The position numbers and the translations under genes are program-made. Below are positions 24,066-32,829 of a DNA stretch of 64,000 bases, one piece after another. Location of the stretch: positions 1,929,501 through 1,993,500 of the forward strand of contig JAJEKV010000091.1 in the NCBI GenBank assembly GCA_021234155.1, in the 5' to 3' direction. Position 1 is the stretch's first letter; every line of letters starts with the position of its first letter. The stretch is from Isoetes taiwanensis (Eukaryota; Streptophyta; Lycopodiopsida; Isoetales; Isoetaceae). The notes beneath the pieces were generated by a model that was not told the DNA's origin, searched no databases, and was given only the letters and a program-made list of their open reading frames with translations.

Positions 24066-24839
24066 ATGCCCCATGTCATGCCAAAGGTGCGACAGAGTAT
24101 TCTCAAACTCATGCAAGCTGCTGAAGGCCGCACGCTTGCAAATGTTCATGCCACTACGTGTGTTCAGCAGCGTCAGGAGCCACCTTCCTCATCCAAAAGC
24201 CCATGCTCTCAGCCATGTCCCAATATTGCTACCGAGGTGGAGCTTCTCAAGGAGGTTTCGGCTTCCTTGCCTCAGACTCCTGCCCCTTTGGATCCTGCAG
24301 ATCCATTTTCTCATGTTCCATTGGAACTTCAAGAAGAGCTCGCCAAAATTAAGATTCCCTTAAGCCTTGCCACTATTCTCAAACTCTGTCCTGCTCTCAA
24401 AGAACAGTTACCCCTTCCCACTGTTCTGGTCGGAGCAGTGGCTACTTCAACACCCACAGTGCATGCCACGATGGGGAACCAACGGATCAATTACGTTCAA
24501 ATTGATGGAGGTAGTGCTGTCAACCTTATTACAAACAAACTTCGGAAGCAATTGGGCATCAAGCAACTATATCATGCCCCCTATGACATCAAGTTGGCCA
24601 ATGGCAATATCACGCGCCCTCAAGGCGTCACCCCCCTTCTCCACATGAGTATTGGTGATCTCAAATTCCCCTTGGAATTTGGTGTTTGGAAAGTCGATGA
24701 AGATCCGGATGACTATGAAATGCTGGTTGGACGACCCTTTCTCCGCCAGGCTAAAAGTATTCATTATTGGGCCACAGATCAACTTGTCATCACTGATGGC
24801 CTTCTCAATGCACTACGGATTTGGAAACAGGCAAGCTAA
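24066..24839 (+). CDS. Outer gypsy protease region (257 codons)
   Basis: An open frame carrying the retropepsin domain at residues about 135-245: YVQIDGGSAVNLIT gives the catalytic Asp in IDGGS, a common plant gypsy variant of DSGS, and YEMLVGRPFLRQ is the ALGR-like block near the end. It would cleave the gag-pol polyprotein as a homodimer. The frame ends at 24,839, and the RT part resumes only after the nested element at 35,300. Between 24,840 and 25,001 the continuation is in a different phase. Confidence 0.85.
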   Translation: MPHVMPKVRQSILKLMQAAEGRTLANVHATTCVQQRQEPPSSSKSPCSQPCPNIATEVELLKEVSASLPQTPAPLDPADPFSHVPLELQEELAKIKIPLSLATILKLCPALKEQLPLPTVLVGAVATSTPTVHATMGNQRINYVQIDGGSAVNLITNKLRKQLGIKQLYHAPYDIKLANGNITRPQGVTPLLHMSIGDLKFPLEFGVWKVDEDPDDYEMLVGRPFLRQAKSIHYWATDQLVITDGLLNALRIWKQAS

Positions 24840-25001
24840 TTTCTGTAGAACACGCTGAACCCTCGCTTTCCGATAGTGATTCTGAAGATGCTCAAAACAC
24901 TTATCAGGTCCAACTCCACCTGCGAGTCTACCTCTCTCATCCTACCCTGAATATGCTGATCCTTGGGGTGAGATGACTCTTGATCAGGACCAGGCTATGG
25001 C

Positions 25002-26547
25002 TGTGACGTCCCCTACTTCTTCTACGATGCTCCCATCATATCCGAAGGCAGAGTTCATCCCCCTGGTAGCCAAACTAGCAAGGGCCATCCACCTGACACC
25101 AATCCCATGAACTGGGCCAGTGAGGGAAGAGTGGATGGGTCATTTGCCCGTCTTCCTTCGGGACCGTTCTAGCTGCAAAAGCGTGAATAAACATGAGCAC
25201 ATAATCATCAATACATCAATAAGCTCACCTCGAAGGGTGAACACATCATAATATCACATGTACAATAAATCAATAGCATCAACATGGGGAGATCCTACCC
25301 AGGGCTCAGACTCATAGGGGATCGACTGACGGCTTGAGTCTCCAGAAGTCAATGCAGACCAAGTCATGGCAATGGATTGGGCTGGCATAAGAACATGGCT
25401 GTTGGGTAGTCCACTCCATCCGCCCCTCCCATGCACACTTTGCAGAGTAGGTTGAAAAGTGTTGGGACCGGACCGTAGCATGCCGGGTACATAGCCAAGA
25501 GGGCTACTGCTGGGTTGCATCTCCCCAGTCCTGATGAGGCAGGAGGAGAGTCACCTCCCCTCCAGAGGCGTGCATGCCCATCACAGGTGGCTAGAGGGCC
25601 ACTGCCCTTATTCGACTTGAACCCCATGGAAGGTGACGCATCACCCCAGAGGTGTCGAGCTCATGCCTTGCCCACACTCAGTGGCAAACCATTAAGCCTA
25701 GCCCACTAATGGGACAAGTCCCCCTTTTTCAGTAATGGGACAAGTAATGGGTAATCAGTAATCAGTAATGGGACAAGTCCCCTTTTTTCATCGGTCTAGC
25801 CCCTCCACCCACAACCAGGCGGGCTCTTGTGCATGGGCCGCATTAATTGGGTATTAATGAGGCTATCTAGGGACATCTGCTACAAAGGCTTTTAGGGTCT
25901 CTACCCCCCTTCCCAATACATGGGAGAGCATAGAATGAACACCATAATCATCAAAGAACTGAATTGTAGAATAACATCTAATCTACCTACCTAAACATCC
26001 AAAGTTAGATTCTTTTGTTAGGGCTTATGATCTCGGGATCTATAAGGCCTCTAAGGCTGAACTAACATGCTAAACCAGCTCATTGCCAAGCTAAAGGCGG
26101 CTTTGCACAATAGAATGACTATTTACCTGGCGCCTGACTTGCTCCAGATCCTCGGAATGCGTCCATGCTTCTGATCCCGCTGAAGACTGCTGCTGCTGGA
26201 AGATCTGTTGTGCAAGGGCGGCTTTTTAGAGCCTGACGATGCGAACTAGAGTCCTGGCTTGGCCGAAATAGATCTGGAAAACCCTAATTGCGAAAAAAAA
26301 GAAGGGTTTAGGGTTTAAGGGGGAAGCCCTTAAATAGAGACTTCTAGGGTTAGGTTAACATTGGCCAAATGGGATTTTTCCATTTGGCATTAAACATGCA
26401 CAACTTACGAGGTTGCCCCCTAGGTGCAACCCTTGCCCCCTAGGTGCAACCCTTTACGTCTCGCTAGTACTTGTCATGATGACAAGTACGTGTGACGTGG
26501 CAGTATAATATACGTATTTGGGGCATATATTATATTGGAACGTCACA
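25002..26547 (-). repeat. Chromovirus 3' LTR (left copy), with promoter and short ORF start
   Basis: 1,546 bp. On the element strand: a 23-bp palindrome (half GTACTTGTCAT) at 26,467-26,489; a TATTTAA box at 26,330-26,336; telo-box-like AAACCCTAAACCC and CAATTAGGGTTTT just downstream; then an ATG at 26,164-26,166 starting MDAFRGSGASQAPG and reaching a CAG/GTAAAT splice-donor consensus at 26,126. A block at 25,709-25,795 has been rearranged relative to the other LTR. Confidence 0.93.
26121..26166 (-). CDS. Putative first coding exon in the 3' LTR (MDAFRGSGASQAPG)
   Basis: Fourteen codons from the ATG 165 nt downstream of the LTR TATA box, then CAG/GTAAAT. Unspliced, it stops two codons later. 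The same start is in the other LTR (34,872-34,917), and nearly the same residues (MDAFGSRGASQGPG) begin the H3-like ORF at 32,829. This suggests an LTR-encoded leader exon spliced onto a downstream body. No transcript is available to prove splicing. Confidence 0.6.
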
Positions 26548-26560
26548 ATCTCCCCACCTT
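26548..26560 (-). promoter_or_regulatory. Chromovirus polypurine tract
   Basis: On the element strand AAGGTGGGGAGAT directly precedes the 3' LTR start TGTGACG. A second copy of AAGGTGGGGAGA lies about 40 bp upstream (26,589-26,600). Confidence 0.85.
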
Positions 26561-27232
26561 GAATTGATGCTGTCCTCAGCATCACGCGTCTCCCCACCTT
26601 GGAACCCTGCATATCCTGCAATTACATTTGATACATATAACTTTACAACATGATTACCCCAAGGTAATATTTTAATTATTCATAACACATCCTTGTTTAA
26701 TATTATACTATGATAAGAGGTTATTTCATCCTCTTGCTTTATCGTCTATTATTCACAAAATTTTATGGCTTACACCATTATTATAAACATAGTTCCAAAA
26801 TTCTCTAATTAAGGTTCCACATCGTTTCCTTACAACACATCATGACAAAATTATGTGTTGCAAGTCTTCGCAGTGCGACCTTCCTGCTGCTAGACTCTCC
26901 TATTGTCCTGCAGGTTCAACACTACGTTAGTATACATTTAATTATTATAAAGTTGGTTGTTAGGGAACCACCCATTAATTACAATTTACATGGATGCAAG
27001 ACTAATCTCCCAGTGTAGGAAGAGGATGCTTCTTCCATCGTGGCCGTGGAGACAGCGCCCTATCATGCCTAGGATGACACTCATGCCTACATCTTTAGTT
27101 GTCTTTGGCGTTTAAGGGTGGCGTCCTTCCCGTATTTGGGCGTGAAGGATGGCGTCCTTCTCGTGGTAGGCATTGATTAGAGGTGCTTTCCTATCAATGC
27201 ATGCCTGAATGACCTCTTATCTCTCAAGGTCA

Positions 27233-27257
27233 TCTACTTCCGTGAGACGGAAGTAGA
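27233..27257. terminator. Perfect hairpin downstream of the chromovirus pol
   Basis: Arms TCTACTTCCGT and ACGGAAGTAGA around a GAG loop, about 45 bp after the end of the pol ORF on the element strand. The role is unknown; it could be an RNA structure at the 3' end of the transcript. Confidence 0.4.
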
Positions 27258-27299
27258 CTTTTTAATCTACCTTCCACTCACCTATCGGGTCGGTGTGGA

Positions 27300-28136
27300 C
27301 TACTTCGGTGACGAGCCGACCTTGCATTGCTCCATGAACTGGAGGTACAGCTTCTCCAAATCTGATTGTAGTACCCACGTAGCGTCCTCCACAGGTAAGT
27401 GCGTCCATTTCACAAGGTATTGGAGAAATTTAGATCTTCTTATCTTCTTATAGGCCCTGTCAAGAAGAACCTCAGGGACGATTTCAAGCTGGTCGTCCGT
27501 CATTTCCAGTAACTTGGTTGTCTCTAATACTTCCTCTGGATTAGGAGTGTGCCTCTTTAGGAGACTTACATGGAAGACCCTATGGATTTTGAGATGTGCT
27601 GGCAGGTCCAACTTGTAGGATTGGGTACCTACTCTTTTGGTTATCTTGAAAGGTCCAGCCCATCTTGGAGCAAGCTTCTTGCAATTGCCTATGCGGAGCT
27701 TGGCCTGCTTCCCCTTGATCTTCAACCATACATTGTCTCCCACTTGAAATTCCCTTACTGTCCTGTGCTTATCGGCGATGTTTTTCTGCCTGCTTCTTGC
27801 TGCTAGGAGGTATCCTCTCACCTCCTCCACCAACTGCTGCATATCCGAAAGCATCTGCTGGGAGACTTCCACTTTTGACACTGGGTTGTGCCAAGTATCT
27901 GGGGTAAGACACTGATACCCATAATTGATCATGAAAGGAGACATCTGCGATGACTCCTGCTTAGTGCTGTTGTATGCGAACTCTACTAGGTGGATGAAAT
28001 CCTCCCACTTGGATTGTTTGTTCCACACGTAGTTCCTTAGTATATCTTCGATTATCCTGTTGGTTCGCTCCGTCTGACCATCTGTTTGCGGATTATAGAA
28101 AGCTTCGTCTGGATGGTGGTAAATAGGTCCTGCCAA
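27300..28136 (-). CDS. Chromovirus integrase C-terminus with chromodomain (278 codons)
   Basis: The open frame starts inside the integrase core just before the catalytic Glu (NPQTDGQTERTNRI, Glu at about residue 24). The core ends with FAYNSTKQESSQMSPF. It continues through a GPY/F module (LAPRWAGPFKITKRVGTQSYKLDLP, with IHRVFHVSLLK) and ends with a chromodomain at about residues 222-265 (EVLLDRAYKK..., YLVKWTHLPVEDATW...). In chromoviruses the chromodomain reads histone H3 tails and directs integration into heterochromatin. Aromatic-cage positions appear partly retained (Y, W). The first two thirds of the integrase lies upstream in other phases. Confidence 0.92.
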   Translation of the reverse strand: MAGPIYHHPDEAFYNPQTDGQTERTNRIIEDILRNYVWNKQSKWEDFIHLVEFAYNSTKQESSQMSPFMINYGYQCLTPDTWHNPVSKVEVSQQMLSDMQQLVEEVRGYLLAARSRQKNIADKHRTVREFQVGDNVWLKIKGKQAKLRIGNCKKLAPRWAGPFKITKRVGTQSYKLDLPAHLKIHRVFHVSLLKRHTPNPEEVLETTKLLEMTDDQLEIVPEVLLDRAYKKIRRSKFLQYLVKWTHLPVEDATWVLQSDLEKLYLQFMEQCKVGSSPK

Positions 28137-29500
28137 AATGCACTCATAAATTTAGAATCCGTATTCGAGATTATCTCCCTCCGCATGCCATGGAGTCTAA
28201 AAATTTCTTTAGTAAATAGGACGGCAGTATCCACTGTTGTGTCTGTTGTCCTGCATGGCGCAAAGTATCTTCGACAACTTATCCACCACCACCATCAGGG
28301 CATCCTTGCCTCTTGTTGTTCTTGGAAGTCCTGTAATGAAGTCCATGCTTATGACTTCCCACTTAGCATTTGGCACTGGCAACGGCTCCAAGGCTCCTGG
28401 GATTCGGAGTTGCTTCGCCTTTGTTTGCTGGCATATCTGGCACTCACGAATGTACCTTGCTATCTGTTTCTTCATGCCGGGCCAGAAGTAGCTGCTTCTA
28501 ATCTTGAAATATGTCTTCATGAACCCTGCATGGCCAGCTATGGGGCTATTGTGTGTATCATGGAGAATTAACTTTCTTACCCCCGAAGATTGTGGTACAC
28601 ACAACTTGTTCTTATGGTATAGGAGGTTTCCTTCCTTTTTATAGTTCTTGAAGGCCTCCTTTCCTTGTCTGTTCTTGCCTCTTTAGAGAGGCTTGCCCAT
28701 ACTTCTTTAAAGTCGACATCTGTTGGCAAGGTCTCCTCAATCTTTTTGCCATACTCACTTGTGAGCGTTGATATGGCGTTGCAATGCGCCCTTGTCTTCA
28801 ACGGCTTCCTGGAGAGCGCATCTGCGACTACATTCAACTTGCCTGGCTTGTAGACTTCGAAGTCATACTCTTCGAGAAATTCCATCCACCTCCTTTGCCT
28901 CAAATTTAGGAGTGGTTGTGTGAAAATATATTGGAGACTTTGGTGATCTGTGTCTAGTTGGAACTTCCTTCCCAACAAATAGTGTCTCCAGATTCACAAT
29001 GCTCTTACAATGGCCAAGAGCTCTTAGTCATGAGTTGGATATCACTGCTCCGCATCATTCATCTTCTTGGAGTCATACGCGACTACCCTTTCCTCCTGCA
29101 TGAGCACTGCGCCTGTTGCTATCCGGCTAGCGTCTGTTGCTACAAGCTTATCTTTGGTTGGGTCTGGCAAGACTAAGACTGGCGCTGTCGTTAAGGCTTC
29201 TTTCAACGTCTCTAATGCTGCATGGACCTTCTTTTGCCAATGACTTGCCCAATCTTTTATCTTTCTTGCTTTGGTAAGGTCCGTCAATGGAGCTGCCACC
29301 TTTGCAAAGTTCTTAACGAACTTCCTGTAATACCCTGCTAGGCCGAGGAAGCTCCTCACTTCATGTGTGTTCTTTGGTGCCGGCCAATCAATTACTGCTT
29401 CAATCTTTGCAGGGTCGGTGGAGATCCCTTCCGCCGAGATCACATGCCCTAAGTACTCCACTCTTTCTGTTGTGAGCAGCCAGTCGAGCATGCATGCCAA
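28137..29500 (-). pseudogene. Chromovirus RT end, RNase H and integrase N-terminus, frameshifted
   Basis: On the element strand: RT end and connection (29,500-29,042), with [37 protein letters not shown] and the RNase H start ([15 protein letters not shown]); after a phase change at about 29,010, the RNase H end (28,978-28,577), with FQLDTDHQSLQY and LNVVADALSRK; then the integrase zinc domain (28,604-28,209), with HDTHNSPIAGHAG and CQICQQTK, and the start of the core (DALMVVVDKLSK, first catalytic Asp). The second catalytic position reads IISNTDSKF (28,052-28,234 in a third phase), where the expected Asp is Asn. RT motifs A-C and protease are absent: the sequence joins the gag-like ORF straight to the RT end near 29,500. 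Confidence 0.9.
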
Positions 29501-30672
29501 AGCCAGAGAGTGCGATGAGCATAAACACTCCTTCTTCGCCCCTGGGGCTGAATTTGCGGTGTATTACCGCTATTCTCCCATCCAGCAGCAGGGGAAGATA
29601 GTACCTCAGCGATCTGTCATTGTGCGTCGTTGATGACTCGTCACCCCCTCGGCCGCCAGCTCTATGTCTTCCGGCGTATTCATCGACCTCTACCTCAGTG
29701 ATTTCTCTGTAATCCCTGATTGTCGATGAAACTCGCCTGATGTCGATTCCTCCTCTTCTGTCTGTGGGAGTTGGAGTCGAAGAGCTCGGCATCAAAATGC
29801 TCGTGGTCTTGCCACGGATCCCCATCCGTTCTTGGATGGCATATAACTCCTCCTCAGATGGCAGTTCTCGAGCTTCCATTATTTGCCTGATGTTGCTGTA
29901 GGCTTGGAGGTTCGAAGTCGACTCTCCTGTATAGGTGTCAGCTTCTCTCACTTGAAGCGGGAAATCTGAGACTCCCCGGACGATGAAATCATCTAGGTTT
30001 GGTTTCTGCCGCAGTTGGTGCAGCAACTCGTCGAGTCGGAACTCTCTCTCCCTGCATTCAGGGAGGTTCTGGATGTCATTGAGGAGCAGGTACTCCTCGC
30101 CGTCAATGATGATGGGGGCTAGGCTTGTGATACCTAGCCCGAGTGGGGGAGCGACTCTGAGGGTCTGCCGGCTTCGCTCGAAGTTGGGTAACTCTTCTTC
30201 CGCTAGCCGTTGTTCTTTTGCTGGGTCGAGCTCCATGTACTCTTCATCTTCCGATTCCTCTTCTTCTGTTCTTCCTTCTTGCTCCTGCTGGTACTGTAAA
30301 AGGAGCTGGTCTGCTGCTGAGGATACTATGGGGTCCACCTCCATGGGAGGGATAGAGGTTTCCCCCATTGGGTTTTCAGCACGGTGGGAAAGAAAGATCG
30401 CTAAGGCGGCGGTGTAGGAAAAATACTTGGTCCTGTCAACTGTCAGGACCATGTAATCTGGCAGCCTCTGGGCCTTGTTGGTCAAGTACTTGGCAATGTC
30501 GGAACATCACCCAAGGCTGCTTGAAGGGATGGGCGGGGGACAAAATAGCCTGTACAAGGTGGAAGTTGCACTCATCAATCTCTTTTTGGAAAAGTTGAAA
30601 GATGGTATTGACATTGGTCTCAGCTGCATGGGTACTGGCGTTGTACCATCGCCTGAAGTCAGCAGTTGCCAT
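29501..30672 (-). pseudogene. Chromovirus gag-like ORF of unrecognised type, one frameshift
   Basis: A first piece (30,672-30,436, MATADFRRWYNASTHAAETN...) and a second, overlapping it in another phase (30,485 downward), belong together: the join falls near FRHC/DIAKYLTNKAQRL. The first roughly 110 residues are helical and Trp/Phe-rich, followed by a long acidic region (EEEESEDEEYMELDPAKE), a segment with repeated PNLDDFIVRGVSDF-like text, and an Arg/Gly patch (GRHRAGGRGGDE). No CCHC knuckle or standard chromoviral gag motif is seen, perhaps because that part was deleted. Its position between leader and RT indicates gag, but the fold is not recognised. Confidence 0.55.
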
Positions 30673-30983
30673 TGCTCTAGGGAAGATGGAACTAACAAAC
30701 GGATGCAGAAGCGCCTCTGAGAGCTGGGAAATTGCCTAAAGGGTCGAGAGCAAAATTGTAGGGTGTCAAGTGAGAAATGGGGGCCTATTTATAGACAAGG
30801 GAAAAACCCTAATTTTTGGGTGACCTAGAAATTTATTGGAGTTGGGCAATTCTGACCTATTAGGAGGTCCAAATGGGGATTTGAAGGCTACTTTGGGTAT
30901 TTAAGCGTCCTGGAACTACCTAATAAACCTATTGCAACAAACTGGAGGTCAATTGAATATGGCATTGTGGAGAAAATGCTAGG

Positions 30984-31053
30984 AGGTCTCACACATTGCG
31001 CCCAGATCAAAACTGGGAGTCTTGGTTTTGCTCCTGGCGCGACTGTGAGACCT
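30984..31053. repeat. Leader hairpin 1
   Basis: A 70-bp imperfect inverted repeat bounded by AGGTCTCACA and TGTGAGACCT, with inner GCGCCCAG / CTGGCGCG and CAAAACT / GGTTTTG complements. Closely related to hairpin 2 at 32,204-32,272. Confidence 0.75.
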
Positions 31054-31207
31054 CGACCCTATCTTGGTCAAAACTTGTCCAATTTGGGTAGTCTAAGGGT
31101 CTAATCATGCTAGACTCATCGAATAGGTAGAATGGACCCCTTACTTGGTCGATTTGGAGGTGTTTTGGTCTATTCCTAGGATGGGTCCTATGACACAATC
31201 AAGTGGC

Positions 31208-31500
31208 CGAAGTGAAGTGGTGTTCTCATTGAGCTTTGTAAAAACATTGAGTACACATGGATCCCTCACTAGGGGTAGATAAATTTGGAAATATGAACTC
31301 TAAATGCTCCGAAACTAGACAATCATCGAGAGCATGATGATACTGAAGAATACAACATAAAAGATGGTTTTATCCGCCACTTGGCCGATGCAAAGGTGAG
31401 AAGACCTGGTGACTGCTTCTCATCGGGAAGAAGAACCACGCCTTCTTAGGTTTTTGAGGAAAACCCAAGCAAATAGAAGAAGCACGACCCCACGCACTCT
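31208..31500 (-). repeat. Dispersed repeat, copy shared with 54.64-54.93 kb
   Basis: Two blocks match the plus strand near 54.8-54.9 kb in reverse orientation: the reverse complement of AATAGAACACCACTTCACTT-like sequence at 31,208-31,230 and of TGATTGTCTAGTT..GGCATTT at 31,302-31,325. The spacing is the same in both copies (about 118 and 120 bp). A third, weaker match is the GGTTTTCCTCAAA block near 31,450. Probably the 3' end of an unidentified retroposon inserted in the leader. Confidence 0.5.
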
Positions 31501-31584
31501 GGCAACCACAAGACCTTAAAAAATCCTGCCGAGTCAAGGCTGAAAGAAAAATAACCCGTCAATGAGTTAGATGCCATAGGCAAA

Positions 31585-31880
31585 AAGACTCGGAGGCTCC
31601 AAGGGCCACGCCGAGAAAGAAACAACAGCCGACCAATCGAGAACCGTCCGCGGAATGACCATCGCGAGAAAAAACAACCGATTAGTGCTGCCTCGGAGGC
31701 TACAGCGCCACGCCGAGAAAAAACAATAAATATAATCTCGGAGGCAACAGCGCCACGTCGAGAGAAAACATGAATAATAAATATTGACTCAGAGGCTACA
31801 ATGCCACACCGAGAGAAAATATGAATGAATAAATAAAATACTGTCTTGAAGGCTACAATGCGGCTGTCTTGAAGGCAAAT
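31585..31880. repeat. Degenerate tandem repeat in the chromovirus leader
   Basis: Four to five units of the form CTCGGAGGCTACAGCGCC + ACGCCGAGA + AT-rich spacer, 50-65 bp each. Every well-preserved unit is capped by CTCGG at its start and CCGAG at its end and so can fold on itself. Units degrade toward the right. Confidence 0.65.
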
Positions 31881-32160
31881 TCAAAGGACATAGAAAAGAA
31901 AAGAAAATAAGGAACACGATCAAATGCAAGTAACCATCAAGGCAGGGAGGGTGAGGAAAACTGATAGGATGGAGAAGAAGAAGAAATCTAGCTCAAGTGT
32001 AAATCCGATATCAAGCTAAAGAAGGGAGAGGGGGGCGGGAAACTTGTGGAGTCAAGGAGGAAAAATGAATGGAGCTCAAGAGAACGCCGATGAACGAAAA
32101 CAAAAAAAGAGGCGAAATAAATAGGAGATGCGAGAAAGGGCGTCCCCATCCAAGGAATGT

Positions 32161-32188
32161 CGGTTCTATTGCTATCGCAATAGAACCG
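32161..32188. repeat. Perfect 12-bp-arm hairpin
   Basis: CGGTTCTATTGC, loop TATC, GCAATAGAACCG. It sits 16 bp from leader hairpin 2. Confidence 0.85.
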
Positions 32189-32203
32189 TGGCATTTTGGA
32201 CAT

Positions 32204-32272
32204 GGTCTCACACGTTGCGCCCAGACCAAAACCTGGAGTCTTGGTTTTGCTCCTGGCGCGACGTGTGAGACA
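32204..32272. repeat. Leader hairpin 2
   Basis: Near-perfect inverted repeat: the outer arm TCTCACACGTTGCGCC pairs with GGCGCGACGTGTGAGA, and the inner CCAAAACC pairs with GGTTTTG, around TGGAGTCT. It is the best preserved of the four related leader hairpins and lies about 130 bp 3' of the H3-like ORF on the element strand. Confidence 0.85.
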
Positions 32273-32403
32273 TCTCACTATTTGCTCTAGAAACGTCCTA
32301 TTTAATTGAAACAAAAGCTGTTACTTGCTAACTCAGCTTAATTAAGTAAGATTGCACATATAATCTACTCAAAACTCTTTGTATTAACAAAAATTTTCAT
32401 TAT

Positions 32404-32829
32404 TTACAAAATTTGCAGGCGTTCTCCTTTAATATAGCTGGCCAGCTGCAGGTCTTTCTTCATTAATGTGACTCGTTTAGCATGTACTGTACATGCTGTA
32501 GAGTCTTCGAAGTGATGCACTATCTTTTGCTCGGCCGCTTCCTGTAGTGCCAGCAGCATCTCGTCTGTCACCCTCATGCCGGTGTTAAACTCCTGCATTA
32601 CTTCCCTAACTAAACGGGCGAACGGTGCACGGGGGATTAAGAAGCCGAAACTGCGCTGGAAGTGCCTTATTTCTCATAGTGCTCTTCTCTCGTTCTCCTT
32701 TCTGCTGGCTCTCTTCTTTGCTGGCTTCTTGGGAGGCTTGGGCTTCTCTGGCGGCGGCCTTAGATTAGGCTATTGAATTGACGAAATACCTGGTCCTTGG
32801 CTTGCTCCTCTTGATCCAAAGGCGTCCAT
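32404..32829 (-). pseudogene. Histone H3-like ORF (CENH3-like) carried in the chromovirus leader
   Basis: The frame runs 142 codons from ATG at 32,829 to TAA at 32,404, the size of a histone H3 (136 residues). It is interrupted in frame by TAG at codon 20 and TGA at codon 52. After a short MDAFGSRGASQGPG start and a Lys/Pro-rich tail (KPKPPKKPAKKRASRKENE) comes a complete H3 fold: alphaN EIRHFQ, LIPRAPFARLVREV, alpha2 LLALQEAAEQ, then FEDSTACTVHAKRVTLMKKD and LQLASYIKGER. LIP, EAAE, RVTLM and a KKD in place of MPKD resemble plant CENH3 more than canonical H3; loop 1 is not lengthened, which is unlike CENH3. Equivalents of H3 C110, H113 and D123 are kept. The canonical tail with K4, K9 and K27 is absent. 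Codon 52 falls where H3 has a conserved Arg before EIR, so TGA is explained by one CGA-to-TGA transition. Codon 20 may instead fall in a former intron, because a GT follows codon 13-14 at the place where the LTR copies have a donor. Sense orientation in the element. Confidence 0.88.

Noticed and set aside
25528-25580. CTGATGAG followed by a G/C-rich stem, like a hammerhead ribozyme
   Set aside because: No GAAA core strand or cleavage-site pairing follows; it is a conserved part of the LTR.
25254-25709. Proline-rich ORFs in the chromovirus LTRs (also 34,080-34,476 and 43,625-44,058)
   Set aside because: They occur in the U5-like part of every LTR copy, in both strands, with no start context or domain.
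32404-32829. H3-like ORF read as an ordinary host histone pseudogene
   Set aside because: The LTRs of the enclosing element encode the same N-terminal residues, and the sequence upstream of the ORF is LTR-like, so accidental insertion of a host gene is the less likely reading, though not excluded.
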